NCBI RefSeq assembly: GCF_023074055.1
Contig: NZ_JADPKR010000103.1
Span: 186,001 to 250,000, forward strand
Source: Bradyrhizobium sp. 141
GTDB lineage: Bacteria > Pseudomonadota > Alphaproteobacteria > Rhizobiales > Xanthobacteraceae
Length of the DNA stretch: 64,000 nt
Direction of reading: 5' to 3'
The notes beneath the pieces are model-generated. The model made no database searches. It had not been told where the DNA came from and saw nothing but the letters and a program-made list of their open reading frames with translations. Position 1 is the stretch's first letter, and each line of letters starts with the position of its first letter. Positions 36,836 through 45,663 of this stretch are shown here, piece by piece. The position numbers and the translations under genes are program-made.

Positions 36836-37855
36836 CTAGCGTTGCGGCTTGCGCTCGATCGGGTCGATGTCGATCGCCCGCAGGCGGCCGAGCCGCAGCA
36901 AGTCCATGGCGAGCCGCCGGCCGATACGGTCGCGGTCGAGCACCCGGATCAGATCGTCGACGCCGTTGATCTCGATGCCGTCGAGCCTGATCACGACGTC
37001 GCCGGGCAGCAGCCCCGCCTTCGCCGCCGGACCATCCGGCTCGATCTGTGCGAGCAGCGCGCCCATCTTGTTTTCGATGCCGGCCAGCACCGCATGCCGC
37101 CGCGGGACCGGCGCGGTCTGTCCGGCGACGCCGATATAGGCGCGGCGGACATAGCCGTGACGGATGATCTCCGACAGCACGAATTGCGCAGTGTTGCTGG
37201 CAACCGCGAAGCAGATGCCTTGCGCACCGTTGATGATGGCGGTGTTGATGCCGATCACCTCGGCATTCGACGATACCAGGGGACCACCGGAATTGCCGGG
37301 ATTGAGCGCGGCATCGGTCTGGATCACGTCCTCGATGGTGCGGCCGCTGACCGAGCGGATCGAGCGTCCGAGCGCTGAGACCACGCCGGCGGTCACGGTC
37401 GATTCGAAGCCGAGCGGATTGCCGATCGCGATCACGAGCTGGCCGCGACGCAACGTCTTGGAGTTGCCGAGCGCGGCATAGGGCAGATGCCGCACGCCGT
37501 TAGCCCGCAGCAGCGCAAGGTCGGTGTCGGGATCGACGCCGAGCACCTGGGCCTCGCCGACATGGCCCTCGACGTCCCGCAGCCGGATCTCCCTGGAGGA
37601 GCCGACCACATGGCTGTTTGTGAGAACGAGTCCGTCCGGCGAGATCACGATGCCCGAGCCGAGCCCGCCGCGCTCGCGGCCGTTCGGCACCTTGGGCCCG
37701 GTCTCGACCCGCACGACCGCGGGGCCGACGCGGTCGGTCACGTCGATCACGGCATTGGAATAGGCGTCCAGCAGCGCCCGGTCATCGACCGTGGCAGCCG
37801 CCGGCGTTCGCGATGACGGTGCGTCATCGGCGATATCCGAGGTAAAATCCAGCAT
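36836..37855 (-). CDS. HtrA/DegP-like S1C serine protease without a signal peptide
   Basis: 339 residues: trypsin-like protease domain at about 40-235 and one PDZ domain at about 245-330. The triad is histidine in LVLTNSHVVG, aspartate in GVDPDTDLALLRA and serine in TDAALNPGNSGGPLV. Periplasmic HtrA proteins carry a signal or membrane anchor, but here the start MLDFTSDIADDAPSSRTP is acidic and polar, so it may act in the cytoplasm or need re-annotation upstream. It lies upstream of the FAD dehydrogenase on the same strand. Confidence 0.85.
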   Translation of the reverse strand: MLDFTSDIADDAPSSRTPAAATVDDRALLDAYSNAVIDVTDRVGPAVVRVETGPKVPNGRERGGLGSGIVISPDGLVLTNSHVVGSSREIRLRDVEGHVGEAQVLGVDPDTDLALLRANGVRHLPYAALGNSKTLRRGQLVIAIGNPLGFESTVTAGVVSALGRSIRSVSGRTIEDVIQTDAALNPGNSGGPLVSSNAEVIGINTAIINGAQGICFAVASNTAQFVLSEIIRHGYVRRAYIGVAGQTAPVPRRHAVLAGIENKMGALLAQIEPDGPAAKAGLLPGDVVIRLDGIEINGVDDLIRVLDRDRIGRRLAMDLLRLGRLRAIDIDPIERKPQR

Positions 37856-37947
37856 GGCAACAGTCCTTGAAGGCTCACACAGATGGTGGCCTGTTCGCTG
37901 CCGCGCAAGGTGCCTGCCTGGAGCGCTAGGCTGGACTGCCCAGATGG

Positions 37948-38397
37948 CTAGGGTGCCCGCCGCAGTGTGCCGCCCCTTGCCTTGACCGGGTCGAGCAGCG
38001 ACCAGTCGCCGTCCGGAAGCACGTGTCCCCTGGGGAACGGCGCACGCAGCTCAAGCCCGAGCGAGCGCAGCACGCGGTCGTCGCGGTAGTAGCATTGCAG
38101 GACGACGCGGACGAGCGTCGCGGCGGCCACGCCGCCGTGTTTGCGGAGCACCAGCGCCACCGCATCGCGCCTATCGGCATCGAGCTCAGCGAGCGGCCCT
38201 CCTGCCAGGTCAGCGAGGTGGTCCAGAGCCGCTGCCACCAATTTGGTGTCGCGGCCGAGCGTCGCAAGGATATCCGCCTGGATCGCGGCATCGTCGGCCC
38301 CGGGCACCTTGTATTCGTCGCTGGCGGGCACGATCATCCCGGCGACGGTGCGAAGATCTTCGCGCTGGCGCGGCGTGAGGGAGAGTTGATCAGGCAT
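37948..38397 (-). CDS. Gluconate 2-dehydrogenase subunit 3-like small subunit
   Basis: 149 residues. The helical pattern LTPRQREDLRTVAGMIVPAS and LVRVVLQCYYRDDRVLRSLG fits the small-subunit family that assists GMC-type dehydrogenases. No twin-arginine signal is visible, although the classical subunit 3 carries one. It sits 219 bases after the GMC gene, on the same strand, with a family A repeat in between. The pair likely forms one enzyme. Confidence 0.7.
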   Translation of the reverse strand: MPDQLSLTPRQREDLRTVAGMIVPASDEYKVPGADDAAIQADILATLGRDTKLVAAALDHLADLAGGPLAELDADRRDAVALVLRKHGGVAAATLVRVVLQCYYRDDRVLRSLGLELRAPFPRGHVLPDGDWSLLDPVKARGGTLRRAP

Positions 38398-38436
38398 CGC
38401 GTCCTCTTCGAAAGCTGGCGCCGCGTTGAAGGTCTG

Positions 38437-38580
38437 CTCCCTCCCCCGCTTGCGGGGCGCGACGAGCTTCGCTCGCGCTGAGAGGGTTGGGGAGAGGGTG
38501 TCTCCACAGAGGGAATCCCCCAGAGGAAAGAGCCCTCACCCGGCGCGTTGCGCCGACCTCTCCCGCAAGCGGGAGAGGTG
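38437..38580. repeat. Palindromic repeat, family A copy 3
   Basis: Left hairpin CTCCCCCGCTTGCGGGGCG, centre with CACCCGGCGCGTTGCGCC and right hairpin CCTCTCCCGCAAGCGGGAGAGG. It lies inside the space between the GMC gene and its small-subunit gene, that is, within a presumed operon. Confidence 0.75.
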
Positions 38581-38616
38581 CACCGAGCGCGGAGGTCGCT
38601 TCATTCTTCGTCATGT

Positions 38617-40215
38617 TCAGTCAAACAAATTGGCCAGGCGCTGCTTCATCTGGTCGGCGATGTACAGCGCAAGGGCCTGGATGGTGGAGGTCGGGTTCAC
38701 CCCGCCAGAGGTGACGAAGATGCTGCCGTCGACGATGAAGAGGTTCTTCACGTCGTGCGTGCGGCCCCATTCGTTGACGACGGAACGCGCGGGATCGGTG
38801 CCCATCCGCGCGGTGCCGAGCAGGTGCCAGCCGCCCCAAGGGATGGGCGAGTTAATGCAGATGTCGGTCGCCCCGGCGGTCTCGAGGACCTCCCGGCCGC
38901 GCGCCAGCGCATGCTCCATCATCTTCCGGCTGTTCTCGCTGATCGTGTAGTCGATCTTCGGCGCGGGAATGCCGTGGCTGTCCTTCAGCACCGGATCCAG
39001 CGTGACCTGGTTGTGCTCCTCTGGCAGATCCTCGCAGATCGCGGAGAAGCCCAGCCGATGGCCGTTCAGCTTGCGGAACACGCGATGGTGGTCATCGCCC
39101 CAGGGCAGAATGCCCTTCTGCTCGCTGACCACGGCCTCGAACACGGGACCTGCCCCGCGCACGAACTGGACGCCATAGCCGCGCACGAAGCCGCGCGACA
39201 AGTCCGTGTCGTACCACTCCTTGCTCCACAGGCAGGTCGGCGGCGCGCGGTTAGAGTCGGTCGGCTCCTTCACATAGCCGTAGATCTGCGCGTAGGGGTG
39301 GAACATCAGGTTCTTGCCGACGAGGCCGGACGAATTGGCGAGGCCGTTCGGAAAGCGCGAGGACGCCGAGTTCAGCAGCAGTCGCGGCGTGCCGACGCCG
39401 TTGCAGGCGATGATGACGACATGCGCCGGCTGGAACTGCTCGACGCCGTCCTTGTCGTAATAGACCACGCCCGAGGCCATGCCGTTCTCGTCGGTGGTGA
39501 TCTCCCGCACCCGGCAATGGGTGCGCAGCTCGACGCCGGCGCGGATCGCATGCGGCCAATAGGTGATGTCCGTGGAAGACTTTGCGCCCTGCGCGCAGGC
39601 CGGCGTGCAATGGCCGAGATTGATGCAGCGCGCCCGGCCCTCATAGTCCATCGTCGCGACCGTCGTGTCCGACGGCCACCAGTGCCAGCCAAGCTTGTTC
39701 ATGGCCTTGCCGAAGATCGCCCCCGTCAATCCCATCGGCTGCTGCGGCATCGGCGGATGCGTCAGCGGCGAGAGCGGATCGCCTGATAGCCCTGACGTGC
39801 CCATCATCTTGTCGTTCTCTTCGAAGAACGGGGTCAGCGCGTCATAGTCGATCGGCCAGTCGTCGGCGACGCCGTCGAGCGTCTTCACCTTGAAATCGGA
39901 GGGATGCAGCCGCGGCCAGTGCGCGGTGTACATCACCGTCGAGCCGCCGACCGCGTTGTAGTTGACGACCTTGATCGGCGAATTGTCGTCGTTAACAGGA
40001 TAGTCCTCGGGCCGGCCGCGGACATTCGGGCTCGACGACCATTCGCCGTAGAACTTGGCCTCCCAGTCGCGGCCGGTGCTCGGATATTCCGCCGGGTTCA
40101 TCCAGCCACCCTGCTCCAGGCAGAGAATGTGCATCTTAGTCTCGGCCAGCGACCACGCCACCGCAGCGCCCGAAGCGCCGGCGCCGATGATCAGGACGTC
40201 CACGGGGTCTTTCAT
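38617..40215 (-). CDS. GMC-family FAD dehydrogenase, large subunit type
   Basis: 532 residues. FAD motif VLIIGAGASGAAVAWSLAE at the start, catalytic histidine in WGGWHLLGTARMGTDPARS and the C-terminal SGGVNPTSTIQALALYIAD. A cysteine cluster CINLGHCTPACAQGAKSS (near residue 225) has the C-x5-C-x3-C spacing seen in the Fe-S-bearing FAD-glucose and gluconate dehydrogenases. The ATG at 40215 follows GGAGGAAAAGG; the frame extends to 40569 but without support. No export signal. Probably oxidises a sugar or polyol with the downstream small subunit; no cytochrome partner is adjacent. Confidence 0.85.
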   Translation of the reverse strand: MKDPVDVLIIGAGASGAAVAWSLAETKMHILCLEQGGWMNPAEYPSTGRDWEAKFYGEWSSSPNVRGRPEDYPVNDDNSPIKVVNYNAVGGSTVMYTAHWPRLHPSDFKVKTLDGVADDWPIDYDALTPFFEENDKMMGTSGLSGDPLSPLTHPPMPQQPMGLTGAIFGKAMNKLGWHWWPSDTTVATMDYEGRARCINLGHCTPACAQGAKSSTDITYWPHAIRAGVELRTHCRVREITTDENGMASGVVYYDKDGVEQFQPAHVVIIACNGVGTPRLLLNSASSRFPNGLANSSGLVGKNLMFHPYAQIYGYVKEPTDSNRAPPTCLWSKEWYDTDLSRGFVRGYGVQFVRGAGPVFEAVVSEQKGILPWGDDHHRVFRKLNGHRLGFSAICEDLPEEHNQVTLDPVLKDSHGIPAPKIDYTISENSRKMMEHALARGREVLETAGATDICINSPIPWGGWHLLGTARMGTDPARSVVNEWGRTHDVKNLFIVDGSIFVTSGGVNPTSTIQALALYIADQMKQRLANLFD

Positions 40216-40414
40216 CGCAACCTTTTCCTCCCGCCCTCGCCGCTTTCCGGCGATTCGGCCTGCACGGTTGGCAAGGCCCGCGAACGATAGGATCAGAGCA
40301 GGCGGGGAGTAAAGCCGCGAGGCCGGAATGTCGCACTTCGCAGGGTGCAGACCATTGGTATCGCCACGTCCGGATGCTAGGAACAGGCGCCCGAGCAATC
40401 GATAGCGAGACCGT

Positions 40415-41203
40415 ATGTCCTTCCGAAATGTCTTTGCCGCCGCCCGCGCTTTTGCGCTCGTTGGGTTTTTCGCCTTGTCCGGATTCCTGGCATCCTCCGA
40501 GCCGGCTTCCGCGCTGACCGCCGCCGCGACGGTCCGCGACGGCAACTCCATCCAGCTTGGCGACGCCACCTATCGGCTCGACGGCGTCGACGCGCCCGAG
40601 CTGGACCAGGTCTGTATCGACGATCACGCCGATCCCTGGACCTGCGGCATCGAGGCTCGCGACCAGCTGACCAAGCTGATCGGCAAGCGGACGGTGCGCT
40701 GTGACGATGTCGGGCCGGAGAAGAGTTTTGGCAAGCGGCACCGGGCGATCTGCACGGCCGAGGGCGACAAATCGACTTTGAACGAACAGCTGGTCAAGCT
40801 CGGCTTTGCTATCGCGCGGGAGCCGATCAAGGCGAACGTCAAGCCGGCCGCGACCGAAGCGAAGACAGCCGCCGTCGGCATCTGGAAGGGCTGCTTTGTT
40901 GCACCGCAAGACTTCCGCGCCGGCAAGAAGGACGGCGCACTCCTGGGCGCTGCGTGCCGCCAGGACCGGGACAAGGAAATTCGCACCGTGCTGTTCCCGG
41001 AAGAGCTGACGATGCCGCCGAGCTGCAGCATCAAGGGCAAGCTCGCGGTGCGTGCCCGCGTCACCGGCAATATCGGCATCTATCATTTGCGGGGCTGCCC
41101 GAGCTACCCGGCGACCACCAAGCCAGACCGCTGGTTCTGCTCGGAAGACGACGCCCAGGCGGCCGGCTTCCGCAAGGCCTATAATTGCCGTCGCCCGAAG
41201 TGA
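40415..41203 (+). CDS. Secreted thermonuclease (SNase)-like protein
   Basis: 262 residues. A signal peptide (about 1-33, ending SALTAA) precedes a staphylococcal-nuclease-like domain: TVRDGNSIQLGDATYRLDGV, DAPELDQVC, LVKLGFAIAREPIK. The catalytic arginine and acidic residues are only partly clear (RLDGVDAPE, RHRAICTAEG). The C-terminal 80 residues (GCPSYPATTKPDRWFCSEDD) resemble a small cysteine-rich domain often fused to bacterial SNases. Function may be DNA or RNA degradation outside the cytoplasm. Divergent from the GMC gene. Confidence 0.78.
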   Translation: MSFRNVFAAARAFALVGFFALSGFLASSEPASALTAAATVRDGNSIQLGDATYRLDGVDAPELDQVCIDDHADPWTCGIEARDQLTKLIGKRTVRCDDVGPEKSFGKRHRAICTAEGDKSTLNEQLVKLGFAIAREPIKANVKPAATEAKTAAVGIWKGCFVAPQDFRAGKKDGALLGAACRQDRDKEIRTVLFPEELTMPPSCSIKGKLAVRARVTGNIGIYHLRGCPSYPATTKPDRWFCSEDDAQAAGFRKAYNCRRPK

Positions 41204-41559
41204 ACAAAGCTGTTCACGCACCCATGAGTGGTAGTCCTAGACCGTATTGATCCGGAATTGAACTTCATCGGGAGTTGCCGCATTTGTAAGCGGACGCAAG
41301 CGCTTGCGCGTGCGTTTCCTTGGCGGCAATCCGGCTCCGGCCCGATTGCCTTGCTTGGGCGTTTCCTCCCTAGACTTGGGCCGCTTGTCACCACAAGCGG
41401 CTCTTCTTTTTTGTGCGGTGCTGCAAACCGAGTCCCTCATGCCCGGGCCTGTCCCGGGCATCCACGTTCTTCGTGCCGCGGATCAAGACGTGGATGGCCA
41501 GGACAAGCCCGGCCATGACGACGTAGCGAAGTCAGCGCATTACAGCTCATCGTCCCGCG
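41204..41559. other. Convergent intergenic region
   Basis: 356 bases between the SNase-like gene and the end of the cyo operon. The part from 41439 to 41524 is a repeat (below). The rest holds no gene that I can support. Confidence 0.4.
41439..41524. repeat. Palindromic repeat CATGCCCGGGCCTGTCCCGG family, copy 1
   Basis: CATGCCCGGGC..GTCCCGGGCATCCACG at the left is inverted in CGTGGATGGCCAGGACAAGCCCGGCCATGACG at the right. A second copy with the same layout is at 61783-61872. Confidence 0.75.
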
Positions 41560-41946
41560 CTACTGGCGCATCATGATCTGGTCCATCGGCGGCATGTTCG
41601 CGTTGAGATGCGCCATGATCCAGACGGTGCCGCCGACCACCAGGAACACCACCAGCAGCCCGAAGGCGAGCGCCAGCACGTTGTTGGTGTTGTCGGGGCC
41701 GGTAGTAATGTGCAGGAAGAACACCAAGTGCACGCCCATCTGCGCGATCGCGAGCACGATCAGCGCGACGGGGATCGAGGGCTGCCAGACCAGATCGGTG
41801 CCGGCGATGAAGAACGACGTCGCCGTGAGCAGCAGCGCCAGGACAAGGCCGACGACGTAGCCGAGGATGCGGGTGCCGACACTGTGTTGCTCTTCGTCAC
41901 CCGGCGCGAGATCGTGGCCGGCCGGCATATGCGTCTGATCGCTCAT
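41560..41946 (-). CDS. cyoD: Cytochrome bo3 quinol oxidase subunit IV
   Basis: 128 residues with three membrane helices after a polar N-terminus (MSDQTHMPAGHDLAPGDEEQ). The helix block LVFFLHITTGPDNTNNVLAL matches CyoD. Its start overlaps the end of cyoC by four bases. Last gene of the operon; no cyoE (heme O synthase) follows. Confidence 0.9.
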   Translation of the reverse strand: MSDQTHMPAGHDLAPGDEEQHSVGTRILGYVVGLVLALLLTATSFFIAGTDLVWQPSIPVALIVLAIAQMGVHLVFFLHITTGPDNTNNVLALAFGLLVVFLVVGGTVWIMAHLNANMPPMDQIMMRQ

Positions 41947-42584
41947 GCGCCACTCCCAAGCAGGTAGACGACCGAGAACACTCCGACCCAGACGATATCG
42001 AGCGCGTGCCAGAACAACGCAAAGCACATCATCCGGCGCAGCACATCGGCGCGAAAGCCCTTGGCGAACACCTGAGCCATCATGGTGAGCAGCCACAAGA
42101 CGCCGGCCGAAACATGCAGGCCGTGGCAGCCGACCAGCGAGAAGAACGCGGTCAGGAAGGCGCTGCGCGACGGGCCATAGCCGCGCGCGACGAGATCGGC
42201 GAATTCGCGGAACTCGAGGACGAGGAATATGAGCCCGAGCACGCAGGTCACGGTCATGCCGAGATAGAACCAGAACCGGTTGCGCACATCGGCGGCGATG
42301 CTCGCCATGCCGCAGGTGAAGCTCGACAAGAGCAGGCAGACCGTCTCGATCGCGACATTCCTCTGCTCGAATATCTCCGAGCCTTTCGGGCCGTCGGCAG
42401 TCTGGCCGGACAGCACCGCATAGGCGGCAAAGAAGCAGGAGAACATCACGATGTCGGAGAGCAGAAAGATCCAGAAGCCGTAGGCGGTCACGATCCGCTT
42501 CGAGGCGGGTCCGGGATGTTCGATGACAACGCCGATGTGATGGGGATCGGCGTGCGCGTGGCCGGCGGTCGCGGTCATCGCCAT
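41943..42584 (-). CDS. cyoC: Cytochrome bo3 quinol oxidase subunit III
   Basis: 213 residues with five membrane helices. FWIFLLSDIVMFSCFFAAYA and SLVGCHGLHVSAGVLWLL are typical of subunit III. The start lies in a TGATG overlap with cyoB, and its stop overlaps cyoD. It supports stable assembly of the oxidase. Confidence 0.92.
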   Translation of the reverse strand: MAMTATAGHAHADPHHIGVVIEHPGPASKRIVTAYGFWIFLLSDIVMFSCFFAAYAVLSGQTADGPKGSEIFEQRNVAIETVCLLLSSFTCGMASIAADVRNRFWFYLGMTVTCVLGLIFLVLEFREFADLVARGYGPSRSAFLTAFFSLVGCHGLHVSAGVLWLLTMMAQVFAKGFRADVLRRMMCFALFWHALDIVWVGVFSVVYLLGSGA

Positions 42585-44584
42585 CAGGCTGCTCCCGCCA
42601 TGCTGATGAGGCTGCGCCGCTCCTCGAGATTGACGCGGTCTATCGCCGCGACCTCCTCGGCCGGGATGACGTACTCGTCGTGGTCCCGCCAGGCGAACAC
42701 GACGAAGGTTGCCCACGCGCCGAGACCGCCCAGAATCACCATCCACCAGATATGCCAGATCAGCGCAAAGCCCATGATGGTGGCGAAGAACGCGCAGACG
42801 AAGCCGGTCGGGGAATTCCGGGGCATCTCGATGTCCTGATATTCCGGCCTGTCGCGTTCGAGCGATTGCTGTTGGGCGTGAGCCTTCATGTGCCAATAAG
42901 CATCCTCGCCGCGCACATCCGGATTGAAGGCGAAATTGAACACGGGCGGCGGCGACGAGGTCGCCCATTCCAGCGAGCGGCCGTCCCAGGGATCGCCAGT
43001 GCGGTCGCGCAAAGCCTCGCGGTTGCGGATGCTGACCACGAGCTGCACGATCTGGCAGATCACACCGATCGTCAACACCGCCATGCCAGCGGCTGCAACG
43101 ATCATCCAGGGCCGCCACGCCGCGACGTCATAATGCTGCATCCGCCGCGTCATGCCGAGCATGCCGGCGATGTAGAGCGGGATGAAGGTGATGAAGAAGC
43201 CGAGGAAGGTGAACCAGAATCCGGCCTTGCCCCAGCGCTCGTCGAGGCGGAAGCCGAACGCCTTCGGAAACCAGTATTCGAAGCCGGCAAAGGCACCGAA
43301 CAGCACGCCGCCGATGATGACGTTGTGGAAGTGCGCCACCAGGAACATGCTGTTGTGAAGCATGAAATCAGCTGGCGGCACGGCGAGCAGGACGCCCGTC
43401 AGACCGCCGATGATGAATGTCACCATGAAGCCGACCGACCACAGCATCGGCGTCGCGAAACGGATGCGGCCGCCATACATCGTGAACAGCCAATTGTAGA
43501 TCTTCACGCCTGTCGGTATCGCGATGATCATGCTGGCGATGCCGAAGATGGCGTTCACGTCGGGGCCGGCACCCATCGTGAAGAAATGGTGCAGCCAGAC
43601 CATGAAGGAGACGACGCAGATTGCCATGGTCGCGAGCACCATCGAGCGATAGCCGAACAGCGCCTTGCCGGAGAACGTCGACACCACCTCGGAGAAGATG
43701 CCGAAGGCCGGCAGCACCAGGATGTAGACCTCCGGGTGACCCCAGGCCCAGATCAAATTCATGAACATCATGACGTTGCCGCCGGCCTCGTTGGTGAAGA
43801 AGTGGAAGCCGAGGTAACGGTCGAGCAAGAGCATTGCGAGCGTGGCGGTGAGGATCGGAAAGGCCGCGACGATGAGGAGGTTCGAGGCCAGCGTGGTCCA
43901 GCAGAACATCGGCATGCGCAGATAGTTCATGCCTTTGGTGCGCAGCTTCAGCACGGTGGTGACGAGATTGATGCCGGCCACCAGCGTGCCGACGCCGGAT
44001 ATCTGGAGCGACCAGGCGTAGTAATCGACGCCGACACCCGGTGAATAGGACAGCCCCGACAGCGGCGGAAAGGCGAGCCAGCCGGTGCGCGCGAATTCGC
44101 CAATGACGAGCGAGAGATTGACCAGCAGCGCGCCGGTCGCAGTCAGCCAGAACCCGACCGAATTGAGCGTCGGGAACGCGACGTCGCGCACGCCGAGCTG
44201 GAGCGGCACGACGAGGTTCATCAGGCCGATCACGAACGGCATCGCGACGAAGAAGATCATGATGGTGCCGTGCGCCGAGAAGATCTGGTTGTAGTGCTCC
44301 GGCGGCAGATAGCCCTGCGACTGATAGGCGACCGCCTGCTGGATCCGCATCATGATGGCGTCGCTGCCGCCGCGCAGCAGCATCACCGAAGCCAGCAGAA
44401 TGTACATGACGCCGATCCGCTTGTGATCGACGCTGGTGATCCACTCATGCCAGAGGTAGGGCAGATGTCCCTTCACCACGACCCAGATCAGCACCGCGAG
44501 GATCGCGATCAGCACCACCGCGCCCGCGATGAGTGGAATCGGCTGGTCGAACGGAATGGCCGACCAATCGAGCTTACCGAGCAT
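42584..44584 (-). CDS. cyoB: Cytochrome bo3 quinol oxidase subunit I
   Basis: 666 residues, the catalytic subunit that reduces oxygen with ubiquinol and pumps protons. The heme-copper ligands are visible: histidine in FSAHGTIMIFF (low-spin heme), the H-Y cross-link pair in WAWGHPEVYILVLPAFG, the copper pair in VWLHHFFTMG, and VAHFHNVIIGG for the two hemes. The ATG at 44584 is chosen because it follows GGAGG at five bases and gives the family start MLGKLDW. It overlaps the end of cyoA by 11 bases. Confidence 0.95.
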   Translation of the reverse strand: MLGKLDWSAIPFDQPIPLIAGAVVLIAILAVLIWVVVKGHLPYLWHEWITSVDHKRIGVMYILLASVMLLRGGSDAIMMRIQQAVAYQSQGYLPPEHYNQIFSAHGTIMIFFVAMPFVIGLMNLVVPLQLGVRDVAFPTLNSVGFWLTATGALLVNLSLVIGEFARTGWLAFPPLSGLSYSPGVGVDYYAWSLQISGVGTLVAGINLVTTVLKLRTKGMNYLRMPMFCWTTLASNLLIVAAFPILTATLAMLLLDRYLGFHFFTNEAGGNVMMFMNLIWAWGHPEVYILVLPAFGIFSEVVSTFSGKALFGYRSMVLATMAICVVSFMVWLHHFFTMGAGPDVNAIFGIASMIIAIPTGVKIYNWLFTMYGGRIRFATPMLWSVGFMVTFIIGGLTGVLLAVPPADFMLHNSMFLVAHFHNVIIGGVLFGAFAGFEYWFPKAFGFRLDERWGKAGFWFTFLGFFITFIPLYIAGMLGMTRRMQHYDVAAWRPWMIVAAAGMAVLTIGVICQIVQLVVSIRNREALRDRTGDPWDGRSLEWATSSPPPVFNFAFNPDVRGEDAYWHMKAHAQQQSLERDRPEYQDIEMPRNSPTGFVCAFFATIMGFALIWHIWWMVILGGLGAWATFVVFAWRDHDEYVIPAEEVAAIDRVNLEERRSLISMAGAA

Positions 44585-45407
44585 CATGGCCTCCACTGTG
44601 CGGCCGGCCCGCTTCGGATGCGAGCTCCGGTCCAGGACCTGGCGGAATGTGCTGGGTCGCGATCAGGTCGAACAGGCGGGGATCTTCCAGGCGATAGATC
44701 GGCCTGCCCTTCTCGATACCCTGCTGCATCAGCTTTTTGTAGCTGTCCTCATTCAGCACAGCATCAGTCTTTGCCGTCGTCGCCACCCATTCCGGAAAGG
44801 CGAGCGGCGAGACCACGTTGACGTCGAACATCATGTCGGGAAAACCGTCGCCGGAAAAATGCGCCGACAATCCCTGCAGCTTGCCTTCATTGTCGGCGCG
44901 CAGGTTCAGCTTCGTCACCATGCCGTTCATGGTGTAGATCATGCTGCCGAGCTGCGGGATGAAGAACGTGTTCATCACGCTCGATGACGTCAGCTGGAAA
45001 TTCAGCTCGGCGCCGGCCGGCACCGTCAGCGTGTTGACGGTGGCGATGCGCTGATCCGGATAGATGAACAGCCATTTCCAGTCGAGCGAGACGGCCTGGA
45101 TACGGACCGGGCTGCCGGTACCGGGCACGGGTGCCGCGGGATCGAGTTGGTGCGAGCCGATCCAGGCGACGCCACCAAGCAGGATGACGGTGAGCGCCGG
45201 AATGGCCCACACCACCATCTCGACCCGGCCGGAATAGACGAAGTCCGGCTGAAACCGCGCGCGCGGGTTGGAGGCGCGAAACCAGAACGCAAAGGCCAGA
45301 ATCGCGAAGATGGTCGGCACCACGATCACGAGCATGATGAAGACGGAATCGACCAGGATGGTGCTGTTGGCCGCAGCCACGGGCCCTTGCGGATCGAGCA
45401 GATTCAT
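44574..45407 (-). CDS. cyoA: Cytochrome bo3 quinol oxidase subunit II
   Basis: 277 residues: two membrane helices near 20-100, then a periplasmic cupredoxin domain (VSLDWKWLFIYPDQRIATVN, TSSSVMNTFFIPQLGSMIYT). It has no CuA cysteine pair, as expected for a quinol oxidase. In E. coli the protein is a lipoprotein with a cysteine after its signal, but no such cysteine is seen here. ATG 45407 is preferred over the TTG at 45413. First gene of cyoABCD. Confidence 0.92.
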   Translation of the reverse strand: MNLLDPQGPVAAANSTILVDSVFIMLVIVVPTIFAILAFAFWFRASNPRARFQPDFVYSGRVEMVVWAIPALTVILLGGVAWIGSHQLDPAAPVPGTGSPVRIQAVSLDWKWLFIYPDQRIATVNTLTVPAGAELNFQLTSSSVMNTFFIPQLGSMIYTMNGMVTKLNLRADNEGKLQGLSAHFSGDGFPDMMFDVNVVSPLAFPEWVATTAKTDAVLNEDSYKKLMQQGIEKGRPIYRLEDPRLFDLIATQHIPPGPGPELASEAGRPHSGGHDAR

Positions 45408-45547
45408 CGGCAAGCCACTGGCGGTTGGGAAGCCCCGGGACTGAGCCTAGCGCGGGAAAGGCTCCGCAACAAACGCCGCGACCCCGGAACGGTTCCTGAA
45501 CCGCAAGGGGCAGCCATGCGCGATGGGCCGGCCGCAACATGCAATTC

Positions 45548-45567
45548 CATGTGATGTCAATGACATG
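45548..45567. promoter_or_regulatory. Partial palindrome upstream of the cyo operon
   Basis: CATGTGATGTCAATGACATG has five perfect outer pairs (CATGT / ACATG) and two more inside. It lies about 140 bases before cyoA and about 100 before the divergent SDR gene, so it could bind a regulator that controls either. Weak evidence. Confidence 0.25.
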
Positions 45568-45663
45568 AACGCAGGAGCGCCGCCCTTCTCTCCGCGCGGG
45601 GCCGTTGCTAATCTGCACGAAAATAATGGGATGAACAGGACTCGAGCCGGGGAGTGAAATGAG

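Noticed and set aside
42006..44044. Long plus-strand frames opposite cyoB and cyoC
   Set aside because: They mirror the highly conserved cyo genes and have shadow composition.
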